Below are positions 35,278 to 44,174 of a DNA stretch of 62,968 nucleotides, piece by piece. Where the stretch lies: the NCBI GenBank assembly GCA_020404895.1, contig JADBWK010000029.1, forward strand, positions 1 through 62,968, written 5' to 3'. Source of the stretch: Pseudanabaena sp. M085S1SP2A07QC. GTDB lineage: Bacteria; Cyanobacteriota; Cyanobacteriia; Pseudanabaenales; Pseudanabaenaceae. The position numbers and the translations under genes are program-made. The notes under the pieces were generated by a model that did no database searches, was not told the origin of the DNA, and saw only the letters and a program-made list of their open reading frames with translations. How positions within the stretch are numbered: the first letter of the stretch is position 1; each line of letters begins with the position of its first letter.

Positions 35278-35869
35278 TAACGAAATTTAGAAGAATACCG
35301 AGAATCTTGCCAATGTCAGTGATGTAGTAATCAGTTAAATCGATCGCAACTGTTTGCTCAGTTATTTGGAGAAATTTCCAGATTTCTCCAGTGGTAACAA
35401 TGCCATAGATTGAGTTAATCACGTTATTTTCTATTTCGTTAAATAACTGAGCCGCAACCATTTCCGCAATACATTGTCCTAATCCAGATTTAATATCTTC
35501 ATTTTTTGCTTCGACAATGGCGATCGCAGGAGCACTAATTCTTAGTTGTTGCTTGGATAAGCTAATTAAATAATCGCAATAGCCTGTTAATCCTTGTTCG
35601 GGACTGACATTAAATTCTGTGCCAGAAAATAGGCTAATCGGAACAGGCGATCGCCTTCTTAGTTCTAACAAGGTAGGAGCGATCAGAAATTCTGATCTAG
35701 CTTTTTCAGTGTTAATCGCGAGAGCGAGGGGAATATTTTCGGCTAATAGTTTTTTAATTTCGTCACTAGGTGTGATTGCCTTGATGTGAGCAAATAGATC
35801 AATTTGTTCTTCGATTTGTAAGTGAAAATCCTTTTCTACTTGCCTCAGGTTGAAATTACTGTAAGCCAT
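35261..35869 (-). CDS. PD-(D/E)XK-like cyanobacterial protein
   Basis: 202-residue conserved cyanobacterial protein. A nuclease-like core is readable: GLTGYCDYLISLS (Asp), AIAIVEAKNEDIKSGLGQCIAEMVAAQ (Glu-x-Lys then a Gln-containing helix), the order of a PD-(D/E)XK fold. It then has IYGIVTTGEIWKFL, typical of HsdR-N-like proteins. No partner methylase adjoins it. Convergent with higA, with 17 bp overlap. Confidence 0.7.
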   Translation of the reverse strand: MAYSNFNLRQVEKDFHLQIEEQIDLFAHIKAITPSDEIKKLLAENIPLALAINTEKARSEFLIAPTLLELRRRSPVPISLFSGTEFNVSPEQGLTGYCDYLISLSKQQLRISAPAIAIVEAKNEDIKSGLGQCIAEMVAAQLFNEIENNVINSIYGIVTTGEIWKFLQITEQTVAIDLTDYYITDIGKILGILLNFVTIKTI

Positions 35870-35889
35870 ATAACTCTCACGTTTATTAC

Positions 35890-36144
35890 TTATTTATCAA
35901 TGCGGACGACATACCATTGCCATGTGCCGCGATCGCCACAATCTAGATCGCAAGCAGTTTTAATCAGACGCTGAACTTGCTCATTAATTGCAAGATTTTG
36001 TAAATCGTAGGGCAGTGCATCTTGGATATCGATTAACAGATCATGTAAAATCTGCTCTAACTCTGGCTGAGTGACAAATTGCTCTTTCATATCTGGGGGC
36101 AGCACCACATAAGTGTCTTCGTAGTACATCATGCTGCTTGGCAT
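35890..36144 (-). CDS. Conserved cyanobacterial small protein
   Basis: 84-residue acidic protein: YYEDTYVVLPPDMKEQFVTQ, then LEQILHDLLIDIQDAL and DLDCGDRGTWQWYVVRID. No domain of known function is recognised. It lies 20 bp upstream of the PD-(D/E)XK-like gene on the same strand, so they are probably co-transcribed. The start may be this ATG or one four codons later. Confidence 0.65.
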   Translation of the reverse strand: MPSSMMYYEDTYVVLPPDMKEQFVTQPELEQILHDLLIDIQDALPYDLQNLAINEQVQRLIKTACDLDCGDRGTWQWYVVRIDK

Positions 36145-36231
36145 ATGGTTTCTCAGCTAATACAATTTTTTTGTTTAATTTTAAGGATAAAGCATTGTAT
36201 AGCAATGCCTTCACTCAGTTAAAATCTTAGC

Positions 36232-36972
36232 ATGACGAATGAATTGCCTTTAGAACAAACTGTAGAGCCAATTGAACTAGTTCTTGAAGGGGCTGTCGAG
36301 CCCAAAGAACCAGCAGTGGATCATCTTGAGATTCTTGAAGAATCTATCGAGATGGATGAGTCAATGGGTGAGTCAGTTGATCATATTGAGGTATCTCTTG
36401 AAGAGACTGTCGAGATTGAAGAGGGAGTTCAGATTGAGCTATTAGAGCCACTGTCTTTGTCAATGGATGGTTTTGAGCAGCCAGAACTGCCGATCGCAAA
36501 TAACCTCAAGCAAAAAGTAGAGGCGGTTTTGTATCTCAAGGGACAACCGATGAACTTGGCGGCGATCGCTGAGGCTTTGGGGTGTGAGATTGAAGATGCA
36601 GAGATGGGACTGATTGACTTAATTACAGAATATGCCCATCGAGACAGCGCTTTAGAAATTGTGGAAACCGATGTGGGCTTTTCTCTAAGACTGCGATCGG
36701 AGTTTGGGGATTTAGTCCATAAATTGATCCCTGTAGATTTGGGGCGTGGTGCTTTGCGGACTTTGGCGGCGATCGCTTTGAAAAAAAATATCGTGCAGTC
36801 AGAGTTGATCGAGTTACGCGGTGCGGGAGCTTATCAGCACGTTCAGGAGTTGGTCGAGCAGGGATTTGTAAGAAAGAAAAGGCAAGCAGATGGAGGGCGA
36901 TCGTCGGTTTTGCAGGTAACCACCAAGTTTCATCAATATTTTGAAATCGATGATTTAACTAAATTGATTTAG
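36232..36972 (+). CDS. scpB: ScpB, segregation and condensation protein B
   Basis: Kleisin-associated subunit of the SMC-ScpAB condensin, which compacts and segregates the chromosome. The conserved part starts near residue 88 (LKQKVEAVLYLKGQPMNLAAIAEALG) and holds two winged-helix domains, with VRKKRQADGGRSSVLQVTTKFHQYFEI near the end. The first 85 residues are a Glu-rich, low-complexity extension with internal repetition (VEPIELVLEGAVEPKE), longer than in model bacteria. Confidence 0.92.
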   Translation: MTNELPLEQTVEPIELVLEGAVEPKEPAVDHLEILEESIEMDESMGESVDHIEVSLEETVEIEEGVQIELLEPLSLSMDGFEQPELPIANNLKQKVEAVLYLKGQPMNLAAIAEALGCEIEDAEMGLIDLITEYAHRDSALEIVETDVGFSLRLRSEFGDLVHKLIPVDLGRGALRTLAAIALKKNIVQSELIELRGAGAYQHVQELVEQGFVRKKRQADGGRSSVLQVTTKFHQYFEIDDLTKLI

Positions 36973-37029
36973 TCGCATTTGATATTCACCTCGTCATTCT
37001 CATGTAATCTTGCCATAACTTAATTTATT

Positions 37030-37530
37030 GTGAGAAAAATCAATGGACAGAAAATGTTGCGCTGGAATGATGGAGTTTGGAGTTGGTGTGTGGATGATGC
37101 TGTGACTTCCTTTTATACATCTGTTAGGGTTTTGGATATCGTCAATGCTAAAAACTTCATTCCTAATCGATATTCTATTCCCAGAGATGTAATTATCATG
37201 CAGCACAAAAAGCAAGATCAAAAGGCTTTTGAAGACAAAGTGGAAATTGATATTAATAGTTTGTACGATTTTTATGGGGGTAAAGATTGTTACTATATTC
37301 AGATTGGCGGCTATGGATTTTATCATCTTAAACGAGATGTTCTCTCATTAGGTACACCGCAATTGGATTGTAAAATGAATTTGAGACTGAGTGCTAAAAC
37401 TATCCATAGCAGTCCAGTTTATAAATATGGATTCTATGTAGTTTTAAAAGTAGATAAAAGGGAAAAGACCAAAAAGTCTTGTTATGATCTTGAACAAAAA
37501 GATGGGCGTGAATTTCTAGCAATTATCTAA
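37030..37530 (+). CDS. Hypothetical protein near two cytosine methylases
   Basis: 166-residue protein starting at GTG (or an ATG eight codons on). No sure family. It contains DCYYIQIGGYGFYHLKRD, then LGTPQLDCKMNLRLSAKT and KYGFYVVLKVD. The IQIGG-x-GfY block followed by a beta-rich R-x-S/R-x-K segment reminds me of the C-terminal region of some type II restriction enzymes, which would suit the two convergent C5 methylases; this is weak inference. If so, the N-terminal part is missing. Confidence 0.4.
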   Translation: MRKINGQKMLRWNDGVWSWCVDDAVTSFYTSVRVLDIVNAKNFIPNRYSIPRDVIIMQHKKQDQKAFEDKVEIDINSLYDFYGGKDCYYIQIGGYGFYHLKRDVLSLGTPQLDCKMNLRLSAKTIHSSPVYKYGFYVVLKVDKREKTKKSCYDLEQKDGREFLAII

Positions 37531-37555
37531 TTTTTAATTACACCAAAAGAATGAC

Positions 37556-37588
37556 TGTAGGGGCAATTCATGGATTGCCCCTACGGTG
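37556..37588. repeat. Dispersed palindrome TAGGGGCAATTCATG
   Basis: GTAGGGGCAATTCATGGATT with its complement; nearly the same core as 26746-26775. A repeat known from many cyanobacterial genomes. Confidence 0.75.
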
Positions 37589-37644
37589 AAACAAGGGTTT
37601 TAAGATGGTTTTGTTTAAGTCATAATTTTGATATGTTATCCAAC

Positions 37645-38841
37645 TTAAAATAACGCAAGCTGATTAGATTGTTCCATTTGATAGTCTTTCTTGGCAGATC
37701 TGTTAAAAGCATTTTCTCTATAGGAAAAGGCTTTGGCTCTAATTGATTGAATGTCTTCAATAGAGTTATTTATTTCCATATCTTTTTTCATTGAATCCAA
37801 CATAAGAATGGACTCACCAAGAGCCTTGGCAAGAAGCGGTGGAACGGCATTACCAATTTGTCGCCATTGTTGAGTTAGACTGCCACAGAAAAAATAATTA
37901 GCTGGAAAAGATTGAATTGCGGCTGCTTCTCTGGCTGTTAAATAGCGATTTTCAACTGGATGATAGTATGTGGTGCGACTGGTGTTAATCGTATTTGCAC
38001 AATCGTAACGATCTAAACGATTTAATTTAGCTTCTCTAAATCGCTCTTCATGAATACTTGACCAATCAACATCAAACCACAAGCTTTCAGGCAAATATGC
38101 TAACTGATCTTTTTCATATCTGACACTTTTTCCCTCAGGTATATGGCTAATTCTTTCTCTTTCTAAATCATTAGCTATTTGCGATCGCTTAATATCATGA
38201 TTGAGGATTTCAGCATTTAATTCTAGTAAATTATCAAAAGCCCATCCAACAGTTCGAGGTAAAGGCAAATCTTGATGATCCTGCGCTGAATCCTTGAATA
38301 TTTTATCTGGATAAATATTTTTGACACCAAATCGGTTGCCCAGAAAAATAGTCCGTCTTCTTTTTTCTGGTACACCATAATGATGTGCTGATAAAACTTT
38401 AACATCGATTGTATAACCTAAATCTGTAAAGCTTTTGATGATTGCTTTTAAGACATTTTCATTCTTTTTTGATAATAGTCCTGTCACATTTTCAACAATG
38501 ATGTAATCAGGTTCTAACGCTTCTACTATTCGGAGAAACTCAAGAAATAGAAAGTTACGTTCGTCTAGATGATCGTTTTGTCCAATTGTCGAAAAGCCTT
38601 GACAAGGTGGCCCGCCACAGATTAAGTCAACTTTTTGATGGTCGATTATTGCTTGAATTTGTTGGTTAGATATCTCCCGAATATCACCAGCGATCGACTG
38701 AGCTTGTGGATGATTATGCTGAAAAGTTTCAATAGCAGCGCGATCGTGGTCAATTCCTAGCAGGCAAGCCCAACCAGCCATTTCCAACCCGCAAGACATT
38801 CCACCTGCACCAGAAAATAAATCTATAAATGTTTTTTTCAT
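37645..38841 (-). CDS. C5-cytosine DNA methyltransferase
   Basis: 398-residue m5C methylase. Motif I DLFSGAGGMSCGLEMAG, motif IV GGPPCQGFS with catalytic Cys80, motif VI ENVTG, motif VIII EKRRRTIFLG, motif X GNAVPPLLAKALG. The target-recognition region is between about residues 190 and 320. Specificity is not readable; CGATCG (HIP1 core) is one candidate as many HIP1-rich cyanobacteria methylate it. It starts 1 bp after the stop of the other methylase, so they are one operon. Confidence 0.93.
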   Translation of the reverse strand: MKKTFIDLFSGAGGMSCGLEMAGWACLLGIDHDRAAIETFQHNHPQAQSIAGDIREISNQQIQAIIDHQKVDLICGGPPCQGFSTIGQNDHLDERNFLFLEFLRIVEALEPDYIIVENVTGLLSKKNENVLKAIIKSFTDLGYTIDVKVLSAHHYGVPEKRRRTIFLGNRFGVKNIYPDKIFKDSAQDHQDLPLPRTVGWAFDNLLELNAEILNHDIKRSQIANDLERERISHIPEGKSVRYEKDQLAYLPESLWFDVDWSSIHEERFREAKLNRLDRYDCANTINTSRTTYYHPVENRYLTAREAAAIQSFPANYFFCGSLTQQWRQIGNAVPPLLAKALGESILMLDSMKKDMEINNSIEDIQSIRAKAFSYRENAFNRSAKKDYQMEQSNQLALF

Positions 38842-38842
38842 A

Positions 38843-39889
38843 TTAGAAAGCGAGACTTAATCGATTGGAATTCTGAGCTTTTATAATATTCTCTGATTGA
38901 GTAAGTTGTAACTTGATTGCTTTAGCTAAAGCGTAGCCGAGATTTACAGGAACAGCGTTACCAATCATCTTGTATCCCTGTGCTAAGTTCTTATAATAAA
39001 AAGTAAAATCATCAGGAAAAGTTTGAACTCTGGCGCATTCTCTAACCGACAATCTTCTATAAGGATTAAGCGAATTAGGATCAAACATCCATTCATCTTT
39101 ACCAACCCAAATCATTTTATTAGCTTGAGGATGAATCGGTGCATGACGACCTCCTGCTTGAATTGTGAATGATGGATCATCCCAACTATGCACTCGGTTG
39201 CGAGACATATATATACTTGAAAAGCCTCCAGTCATATATTCATGATTACTAACTAAGCAATTTTCACCATTTGTCTTGCAAGTTGGCAAAGCAGGAATTG
39301 CTGATTCTCGTAAATCCCAAATTGCATCTTTTAAAGTAGGAATATGCAGCGACTTCTGGACTAAATTAAAATCAAAACGTTTATTTAAGTCAACATGGTA
39401 GCCAATGAAAATTACACGTTTTCTTTCTTGGGGAACATTATAATTTTTAGCATTTAGTAAAGCAAAAGAAACTACATATCCAGCCTCTTCAAGGGATGCA
39501 ATGATATTTCCAAAAGCTTGCTGATGTTTTTTATGCATCATCCCTGATACATTTTCAGCTAAAAAGAATCGAGGCTGTTTATCTCTGAGAATCCGAATAT
39601 AGTCTAGGAATAACTGACCACGAGCATCTTCAATCCCTCTTTGTGTACCCCCTTCACTCCAACTTTGACATGGTGGCCCGCCAATAATTCCGAGACAATC
39701 GGGAATCTCTTCTGAAGCAATTTTGCGGATATCGCGACGATCTAGCACGGTATCTACATGATTTCTCTCGTAAGTCTCCCAAATATCTTTGTCATACTCA
39801 TTAGCCCATGTGACGTTAAAACCAGCTTGGCGAAAGCCTAAATCTAGACCTCCACAACCTGAGAATAGAGCTATAACTGATTTGCTCAT
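38843..39889 (-). CDS. C5-cytosine DNA methyltransferase, M.HaeIII-like
   Basis: 348-residue m5C methylase close to M.HaeIII: LFSGCGGLDLGFRQAGF, ANEYDKDIWETYERNH, GGPPCQSWSEGG (catalytic Cys74), FLAENVSGMM, NHEYMTGGFSSIYMSRNRV, RRLSVRECARVQTFPDDF and YKMIGNAVPVNL. The target-recognition stretch also resembles M.HaeIII, so the likely target is GGCC (inner C). First gene of a two-methylase operon. No recognisable HaeIII-like endonuclease is next to it. Confidence 0.93.
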   Translation of the reverse strand: MSKSVIALFSGCGGLDLGFRQAGFNVTWANEYDKDIWETYERNHVDTVLDRRDIRKIASEEIPDCLGIIGGPPCQSWSEGGTQRGIEDARGQLFLDYIRILRDKQPRFFLAENVSGMMHKKHQQAFGNIIASLEEAGYVVSFALLNAKNYNVPQERKRVIFIGYHVDLNKRFDFNLVQKSLHIPTLKDAIWDLRESAIPALPTCKTNGENCLVSNHEYMTGGFSSIYMSRNRVHSWDDPSFTIQAGGRHAPIHPQANKMIWVGKDEWMFDPNSLNPYRRLSVRECARVQTFPDDFTFYYKNLAQGYKMIGNAVPVNLGYALAKAIKLQLTQSENIIKAQNSNRLSLAF

Positions 39890-40026
39890 TGAATTTCAGA
39901 TACCTTAATGAGAGATTTTTACTCTTAAGAACTTATTAAATAATTAAAGCAGCTAATTAGCCAATTGTCAAATTATACACTTAGCTGTGTTAGGATAGGG
40001 GCAATCCATTTATTGCTAAGTTAAAA

Positions 40027-40239
40027 ATGGCGCAAACACAGAGAAAGCCTGTATATGTTCTGCCAGAACATCACGATATTCTAAGACGCATTGCCTATGA
40101 GCAGCGTTGTAATCTATCGGATGTCTTGGATGCTGTGCTAGAGAATGCTGATTGGGAAGTAATTGAAAGCAATGCTAGGAATAAGCCTTTGCAAAGAGCT
40201 AATGAAAGAGGTAGTTCCTACACTATTGTCAAAAGATAA
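40027..40239 (+). CDS. Small RHH-like protein, possible antitoxin
   Basis: 70-residue protein. RKPVYVLPEHHDILRRIAYEQRCNLSDVLDAVLENA has the beta-helix-helix spacing of ribbon-helix-helix DNA-binding proteins (short strand, then two helices with SDVL). It precedes a truncated nucleotidyltransferase by 3 bp. It could be an orphan antitoxin or repressor; no function is proven. Confidence 0.55.
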   Translation: MAQTQRKPVYVLPEHHDILRRIAYEQRCNLSDVLDAVLENADWEVIESNARNKPLQRANERGSSYTIVKR

Positions 40240-40242
40240 ATT

Positions 40243-40569
40243 ATGAAAAGACTAGAAGTTGAAACAAGAACAATTTTACTAGCTTTGACAGGATCTAGGC
40301 TATATAGGGTTCACAATGAGAATAGCGACTATGACTACAAAGGAATCTGCATTCCCGCGCTGCCTTATCGGGAAATAACAGGTGATTCTCAATTTATCCG
40401 TCAAATCCGCAACGGCGAAGTCCCCTATGACACCCTCATCGCAGAGGTCGCTAAGTTAGAACAGGAAATGGAATCAGCGATGAAAAATACCAAACTCCCT
40501 AAATATCCCGACCAAAAGCTGATCGAAGAAAAGCAAATTGAGATTATTAAGGAGTATCTTAATTTTTAA
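40243..40569 (+). pseudogene. Nucleotidyltransferase with internal deletion
   Basis: 108 residues. The first 45 match the start of a COG3541-type nucleotidyltransferase (LLALTGSRLYRVHNENSDYDYKG, with GS and the paired Asp residues). The rest (GDSQFIRQIRNGEVPYDTL...EKQIEIIKEYL) matches the far C-terminus of the same family, whose members exceed 200 residues. The middle is missing with the frame kept, so this is probably a deletion remnant. Confidence 0.65.
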
Positions 40570-40576
40570 CTACTCC

Positions 40577-40609
40577 GTTTGGTGGCGCGGCGAAGCCGCG
40601 CCACCAAAC
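40577..40609. terminator. 33-bp palindrome
   Basis: 15-bp perfect arms GTTTGGTGGCGCGGC, loop GAA, 7 bp after the preceding stop. Confidence 0.7.
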
Positions 40610-40656
40610 ATCGTTTCCTTGCTTTACGGCGCAGCCCTAAGTTGTTGGAATTAAAC

Positions 40657-40745
40657 GTAGGATGGGTTAGTGATCGCGTAACCCATCATTGTTGACTAAT
40701 TGCTAGCTATTAATTAATGCGTTACGTTGCACTAACGCATTCTAC
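40657..40745. repeat. Cyanobacterial GTAGGATGGGTTA repeat
   Basis: About 89 bp: GTAGGATGGGTTAGTGATCG...TAACCCATC then ATGCGTTACG...CTAACGCATTCTAC. Two linked imperfect hairpins; the unit is widespread in cyanobacterial genomes. Confidence 0.75.
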
Positions 40746-40782
40746 AAGAAACAATTAAAGGAATTTTATAAGGAATTTTATT

Positions 40783-42171
40783 TTGAGCATATTAATTCGA
40801 CAAAGCACGATTATTCTGCCCGATCGCCAAACCTTAGTAGGCGATGTCTATATTCAACATGGCAAGATTGCAGCGATCGCACCTTCCCTCGATCCCACTG
40901 AGCTAAGTGCTGATGACCAGCCTTTAGAAATCATCGAAGCACAGGGTTTGACTTTGCTAGCGGGAGTCATCGATCCGCAAGTGCATTTTCGCGAACCAGG
41001 GTTAGAGCATAAAGAGGATTTGCGATCGGCTAGTCATGCTTGCGCGAAGGGTGGTGTAACTAGCTTTTTAGAAATGCCGAATACGCGACCATTGACGATT
41101 ACACAGGCGGCGTTGGATGACAAACTTAGTCGAGCTGCTAACAAATGCGTAGTTAATTACGGCTTTTTTATTGGGGCGACAGGCGAAGTATTACCAGACT
41201 TGCTTACGGCTAATCCTACCTGTGGCATCAAAATATTTATGGGATCGATGCATGGGGATTTGTTGATCGATCAAGAGGATCTGTTAGATAAGATTTTCTC
41301 GCAGGGCGATCGCCTAATTGCAGTTCATGCTGAGGATCAAGCCAGAATTGCTCAACGCCGCATTGAATTTGCTGATAGCAAAGATCCAGCTAAGCATTCA
41401 CTAATTCAGGACAATCAAGCGGCGCTCAATGCGACGAAACTAGCCGTAAAGCTTTCTAAAAAATATCAGCGACGTTTGCATATCTTGCATATGTCCACAG
41501 GTGAAGAGGCAGAATTTTTGCGTCAAGAAAAACCTGCATGGGTCACAGCCGAAGTGACACCGCAGCATTTGCTAATGAATATTGGGGCTTACGAGAAAAT
41601 TGGCTCTCTAGCGCAAATGAATCCACCGTTGAGATCGCCCCGCGATCAAGAAATATTGTGGCAAGCCCTGTTAGATGGTGTAATCGACTTTATTGCGACT
41701 GATCATGCGCCGCACACCTTAGCTGAGAAAGGACTAGCGGCAAGTGAAGATATTCAAGCTAACCAATCCGAAAAATCTTCTAAGGAGACGGTATTGCTAG
41801 AGCCAGCTAATGTGCCATCGGGAATGCCAGGGGTGGAGACTTCTCTAGCGCTGATGTTGACGGAAGCAATGAAAGGACGTTGTACTGTGCATCAGGTCAG
41901 TGAATGGATGAGCAGAAATGTGGCTATAGGGTACAAAATCGCCAACAAAGGCGAGATTCGGATTGGTTGGGATGCTGATTTAGTATTAGTAGATCTTCTT
42001 AACTATAAACCTGTAAAAAATGAAGATTTGTTGACTAAATGTGGCTGGAGTTCCTTCGCTGGATGGGAACTCACAGGCTGGGCAGTGACTACAATTGTCG
42101 GTGGTCAGGTCGTGTATGCTAATGGCAAAGTTCATCCTGATGCGCGTGGTCAAGCGTTGCAGTTTGGTTAG
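40783..42171 (+). CDS. pyrC: Dihydroorotase
   Basis: Zinc amidohydrolase that closes carbamoyl-aspartate to dihydroorotate in pyrimidine synthesis. The 462 residues carry the metal-binding DPQVHFREPG, GVTSFLEMPNTRP, the His-containing HILHMST, and ATDHAPHT with the catalytic Asp. The length fits the type I (about 430-460-residue) dihydroorotases. The start is TTG with AAGGAA upstream; no in-frame ATG is nearby. Confidence 0.94.
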   Translation: MSILIRQSTIILPDRQTLVGDVYIQHGKIAAIAPSLDPTELSADDQPLEIIEAQGLTLLAGVIDPQVHFREPGLEHKEDLRSASHACAKGGVTSFLEMPNTRPLTITQAALDDKLSRAANKCVVNYGFFIGATGEVLPDLLTANPTCGIKIFMGSMHGDLLIDQEDLLDKIFSQGDRLIAVHAEDQARIAQRRIEFADSKDPAKHSLIQDNQAALNATKLAVKLSKKYQRRLHILHMSTGEEAEFLRQEKPAWVTAEVTPQHLLMNIGAYEKIGSLAQMNPPLRSPRDQEILWQALLDGVIDFIATDHAPHTLAEKGLAASEDIQANQSEKSSKETVLLEPANVPSGMPGVETSLALMLTEAMKGRCTVHQVSEWMSRNVAIGYKIANKGEIRIGWDADLVLVDLLNYKPVKNEDLLTKCGWSSFAGWELTGWAVTTIVGGQVVYANGKVHPDARGQALQFG

Positions 42172-42204
42172 ATTAGCGACACAATGGTTAACCATGAATG
42201 AGCG

Positions 42205-42239
42205 AATTTAAAAGCTTTGCAAAGCAAGGCTTTTAAATT
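42205..42239. terminator. Hairpin after pyrC
   Basis: AATTTAAAAGCTTTGC/GCAAGGCTTTTAAATT with an AAA loop, 34 bp after the pyrC stop. Confidence 0.65.
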
Positions 42240-42276
42240 GTCTGGGTTTGATTAGAACGCAACATCACGAAACATT

Positions 42277-42987
42277 ATGTTCCTCTCTCGAAGGCTCTCG
42301 ATTTTATTACTAACTGTGATCGCGACAGGCTTATTTACAGCCTGTGGTAATTCTGATACTGGCAATAATAATTTTTCTATGCCAGCAAACGATACTACGA
42401 AAGTTTCCCCTACGCCTACAACCACTGCGACTGCAACTATAAGCCCATCACCAACTAGTTCACCTAGTCCAAAACCTGAGATTGCTCCTATTAATTTACC
42501 TGAACTAAAAATAAAAGACCTTGAACTATACAAACATCGTTCGGGACTTATGCAAATGGATGTACCGAAAGGATGGAAATTAATTGATAAGAGCCAAACG
42601 GGTGAATTACTGGTGACTTGGAATGAGCAGGCGGGAAGAGCGACAATTTCCGTAAATATTTTTATACCTCCGAGCGAAATCCCTGAAAATCGACTAAATG
42701 ATGTTTTTGCTGTAATTATTAAAGAGATGTACAGCAATCAACCAGATTTTGAGATGAAAGCGCCTGTAACTGAGGCAACAGGAAATATTGTGATTGAATG
42801 GACATCAACCATAACCGTGGGAAACAAGAAAATTAAATTTCAAGCTAATAGTAAATTACAACTCAGTAATAACAAGTTTGTGATTTTGACGTATGGAGCG
42901 ATCGAGCCTAAGTTTGCTGAACTAAAAGATTACTTCTTGAAAATATCTAACAGCCAAGTTATAAATGCTGATTTGGCTATTCCTTAG
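42277..42987 (+). CDS. Lipoprotein of unknown function
   Basis: 236-residue lipoprotein: signal peptide with lipobox LFTAC (Cys about residue 23), then a Thr/Pro/Ser linker (SPTPTTTATATISPSPTSS), then a mixed alpha/beta domain of about 160 residues (GLMQMDVPKGWKLIDKS, GELLVTWNEQAGRATISVNI) resembling PsbP/Mog1-like lipoproteins in its opening MDVPKGW. That resemblance is short; function is open. Confidence 0.75.
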   Translation: MFLSRRLSILLLTVIATGLFTACGNSDTGNNNFSMPANDTTKVSPTPTTTATATISPSPTSSPSPKPEIAPINLPELKIKDLELYKHRSGLMQMDVPKGWKLIDKSQTGELLVTWNEQAGRATISVNIFIPPSEIPENRLNDVFAVIIKEMYSNQPDFEMKAPVTEATGNIVIEWTSTITVGNKKIKFQANSKLQLSNNKFVILTYGAIEPKFAELKDYFLKISNSQVINADLAIP

Positions 42988-43011
42988 GGTGTTTTCTCAT
43001 TTGAAATTTAC

Positions 43012-43082
43012 CCCACCCTAACCCTCCCCTTGCAAAGGGGAGGGAACAAGATTTCTAGTTTTTCTCCTTTGCAAGGGGGAAT
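43012..43082. repeat. CCCTCCCCTTGCAAAGGGGAGGG repeat
   Basis: CACCCTAACCCTCCCCTTGC with the near complement, then CTCCTTTGCAAGGGGGAATT: a C-rich palindromic repeat frequent in cyanobacteria. The same family occurs inside the RM gene at 56007-56118. Confidence 0.75.
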
Positions 43083-43106
43083 TAAAACCATTTAGGATGG
43101 CTATAT

Positions 43107-43925
43107 ATGCAACTTGAGATCGCTATTATTGATGCCTTCACCAATCAAACATTTCGAGGTAATCCTGCGGCAACAATATTAGTTGACGAATTTCCCGAAG
43201 AGGCGAAAATGCAGCAAATTGCCGCTGAAATGAATCTCTCAGAAACTGCTTTTGCTAAACATTTAGATAAAAATTCTTTTCAAAATCATTTCCAATTGCG
43301 ATGGTTTACGCCGAAACAGGAAGTCCCTCTCTGTGGCCATGCTACCCTCGCGATCGCACATTATTTGCGCGAATTATCGGTGCTTGACACCAATTTACCA
43401 ATTGTTTTTTCTACCCTAAGTGGCGATTTAACCATTAGCTTTGAAGAGCAGCTAATCGTGATGGATTTTCCTGCTACTTTTTATAAAACTTGCTCAGAGC
43501 GATCGCAACAATTATTAGCAGCGATATTTGGCGATCGCCATTATGAAATTTTGGGTCAGGCTGAAGATTATTTGACAGTTTTATTAGGATCTGAGTCCGC
43601 AGTCCAAAATTTTCAGCCACAATATGAACTCATTGCCGAACTAGATGGTTTTGGCTTTATCATTACTGCGATCGCAGATCCCGATCGTTCATATGACTTT
43701 GTGTCGCGTTTTTTTGCACCGAAAGCTGGAATACAGGAAGATCCTGTGACTGGCTCCGCCCATTGTAGTTTGGCTCCCTATTGGGCAAAGCGTCTTAGTA
43801 AGAGTGATCTCAAGGCAAAACAGTTATCAGCGCGAACGGGCGAACTTATAGTTAGCGATCGCGAAGCTAGGGTTTTACTGAAAGGTGAAGCTATGACCTT
43901 CTTGCGCGGCACAATATCAATTTAA
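43107..43925 (+). CDS. PhzF-family isomerase-like protein
   Basis: 272-residue enzyme of the PhzF/diaminopimelate-epimerase fold. Family features: IAIIDAFTNQTFRGNPAAT, MNLSETAF with the catalytic Glu, LRWFTPKQEVPLCGHATLA and the C-terminal EDPVTGSAHCSLAPYW. Bacterial PhzF homologues outside phenazine clusters have unclear substrates. No phenazine genes nearby. Confidence 0.92.
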   Translation: MQLEIAIIDAFTNQTFRGNPAATILVDEFPEEAKMQQIAAEMNLSETAFAKHLDKNSFQNHFQLRWFTPKQEVPLCGHATLAIAHYLRELSVLDTNLPIVFSTLSGDLTISFEEQLIVMDFPATFYKTCSERSQQLLAAIFGDRHYEILGQAEDYLTVLLGSESAVQNFQPQYELIAELDGFGFIITAIADPDRSYDFVSRFFAPKAGIQEDPVTGSAHCSLAPYWAKRLSKSDLKAKQLSARTGELIVSDREARVLLKGEAMTFLRGTISI

Positions 43926-43978
43926 AACCCACAAGATAAGTGACGGCGCTTCGCGCCGTCACTTATCTTGTGGGTTTT
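43924..43978. terminator. 55-bp palindrome
   Basis: 26-bp perfect arms from AAAACCCACAAGATAAGTGA with TTC loop, overlapping the phzF-like stop. The right flank TGGGTTTTATGTCCTAA is shared with the element at 53510-53556. Confidence 0.8.
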
Positions 43979-44014
43979 ATGTCCTAATTTGGCTAAGTAG
44001 GGCTTACTGAAAAA

Positions 44015-44151
44015 GGGCACTGGTTACTAAAGAAGTGATAAATGGCCGTAAGGCTTATCCAGAAAGGATTTATGGTAATTGGCTGCAAAACCGTGAAAAG
44101 CTTGACCAGAAATACTTTGAGCGACTCATCCTTCTTTAACAGACCAGTGTC
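44015..44151. mobile_element. 137-bp element with GGCACTGGT ends
   Basis: Imperfect terminal inverted repeats GGGCACTGGTTACTAAAG / CTTTAACAGACCAGTGTC. Inside, 44032-44139 is an open frame ending in TAA (VINGRKAYPERIYGNWLQNR...) that looks like the C-terminal end of a larger protein, perhaps a transposase. The ends resemble those of the 98-bp elements at 53798 and 62871. Confidence 0.55.
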
Positions 44152-44174
44152 GTTTGTGTAAGATCGCCTTTTTC

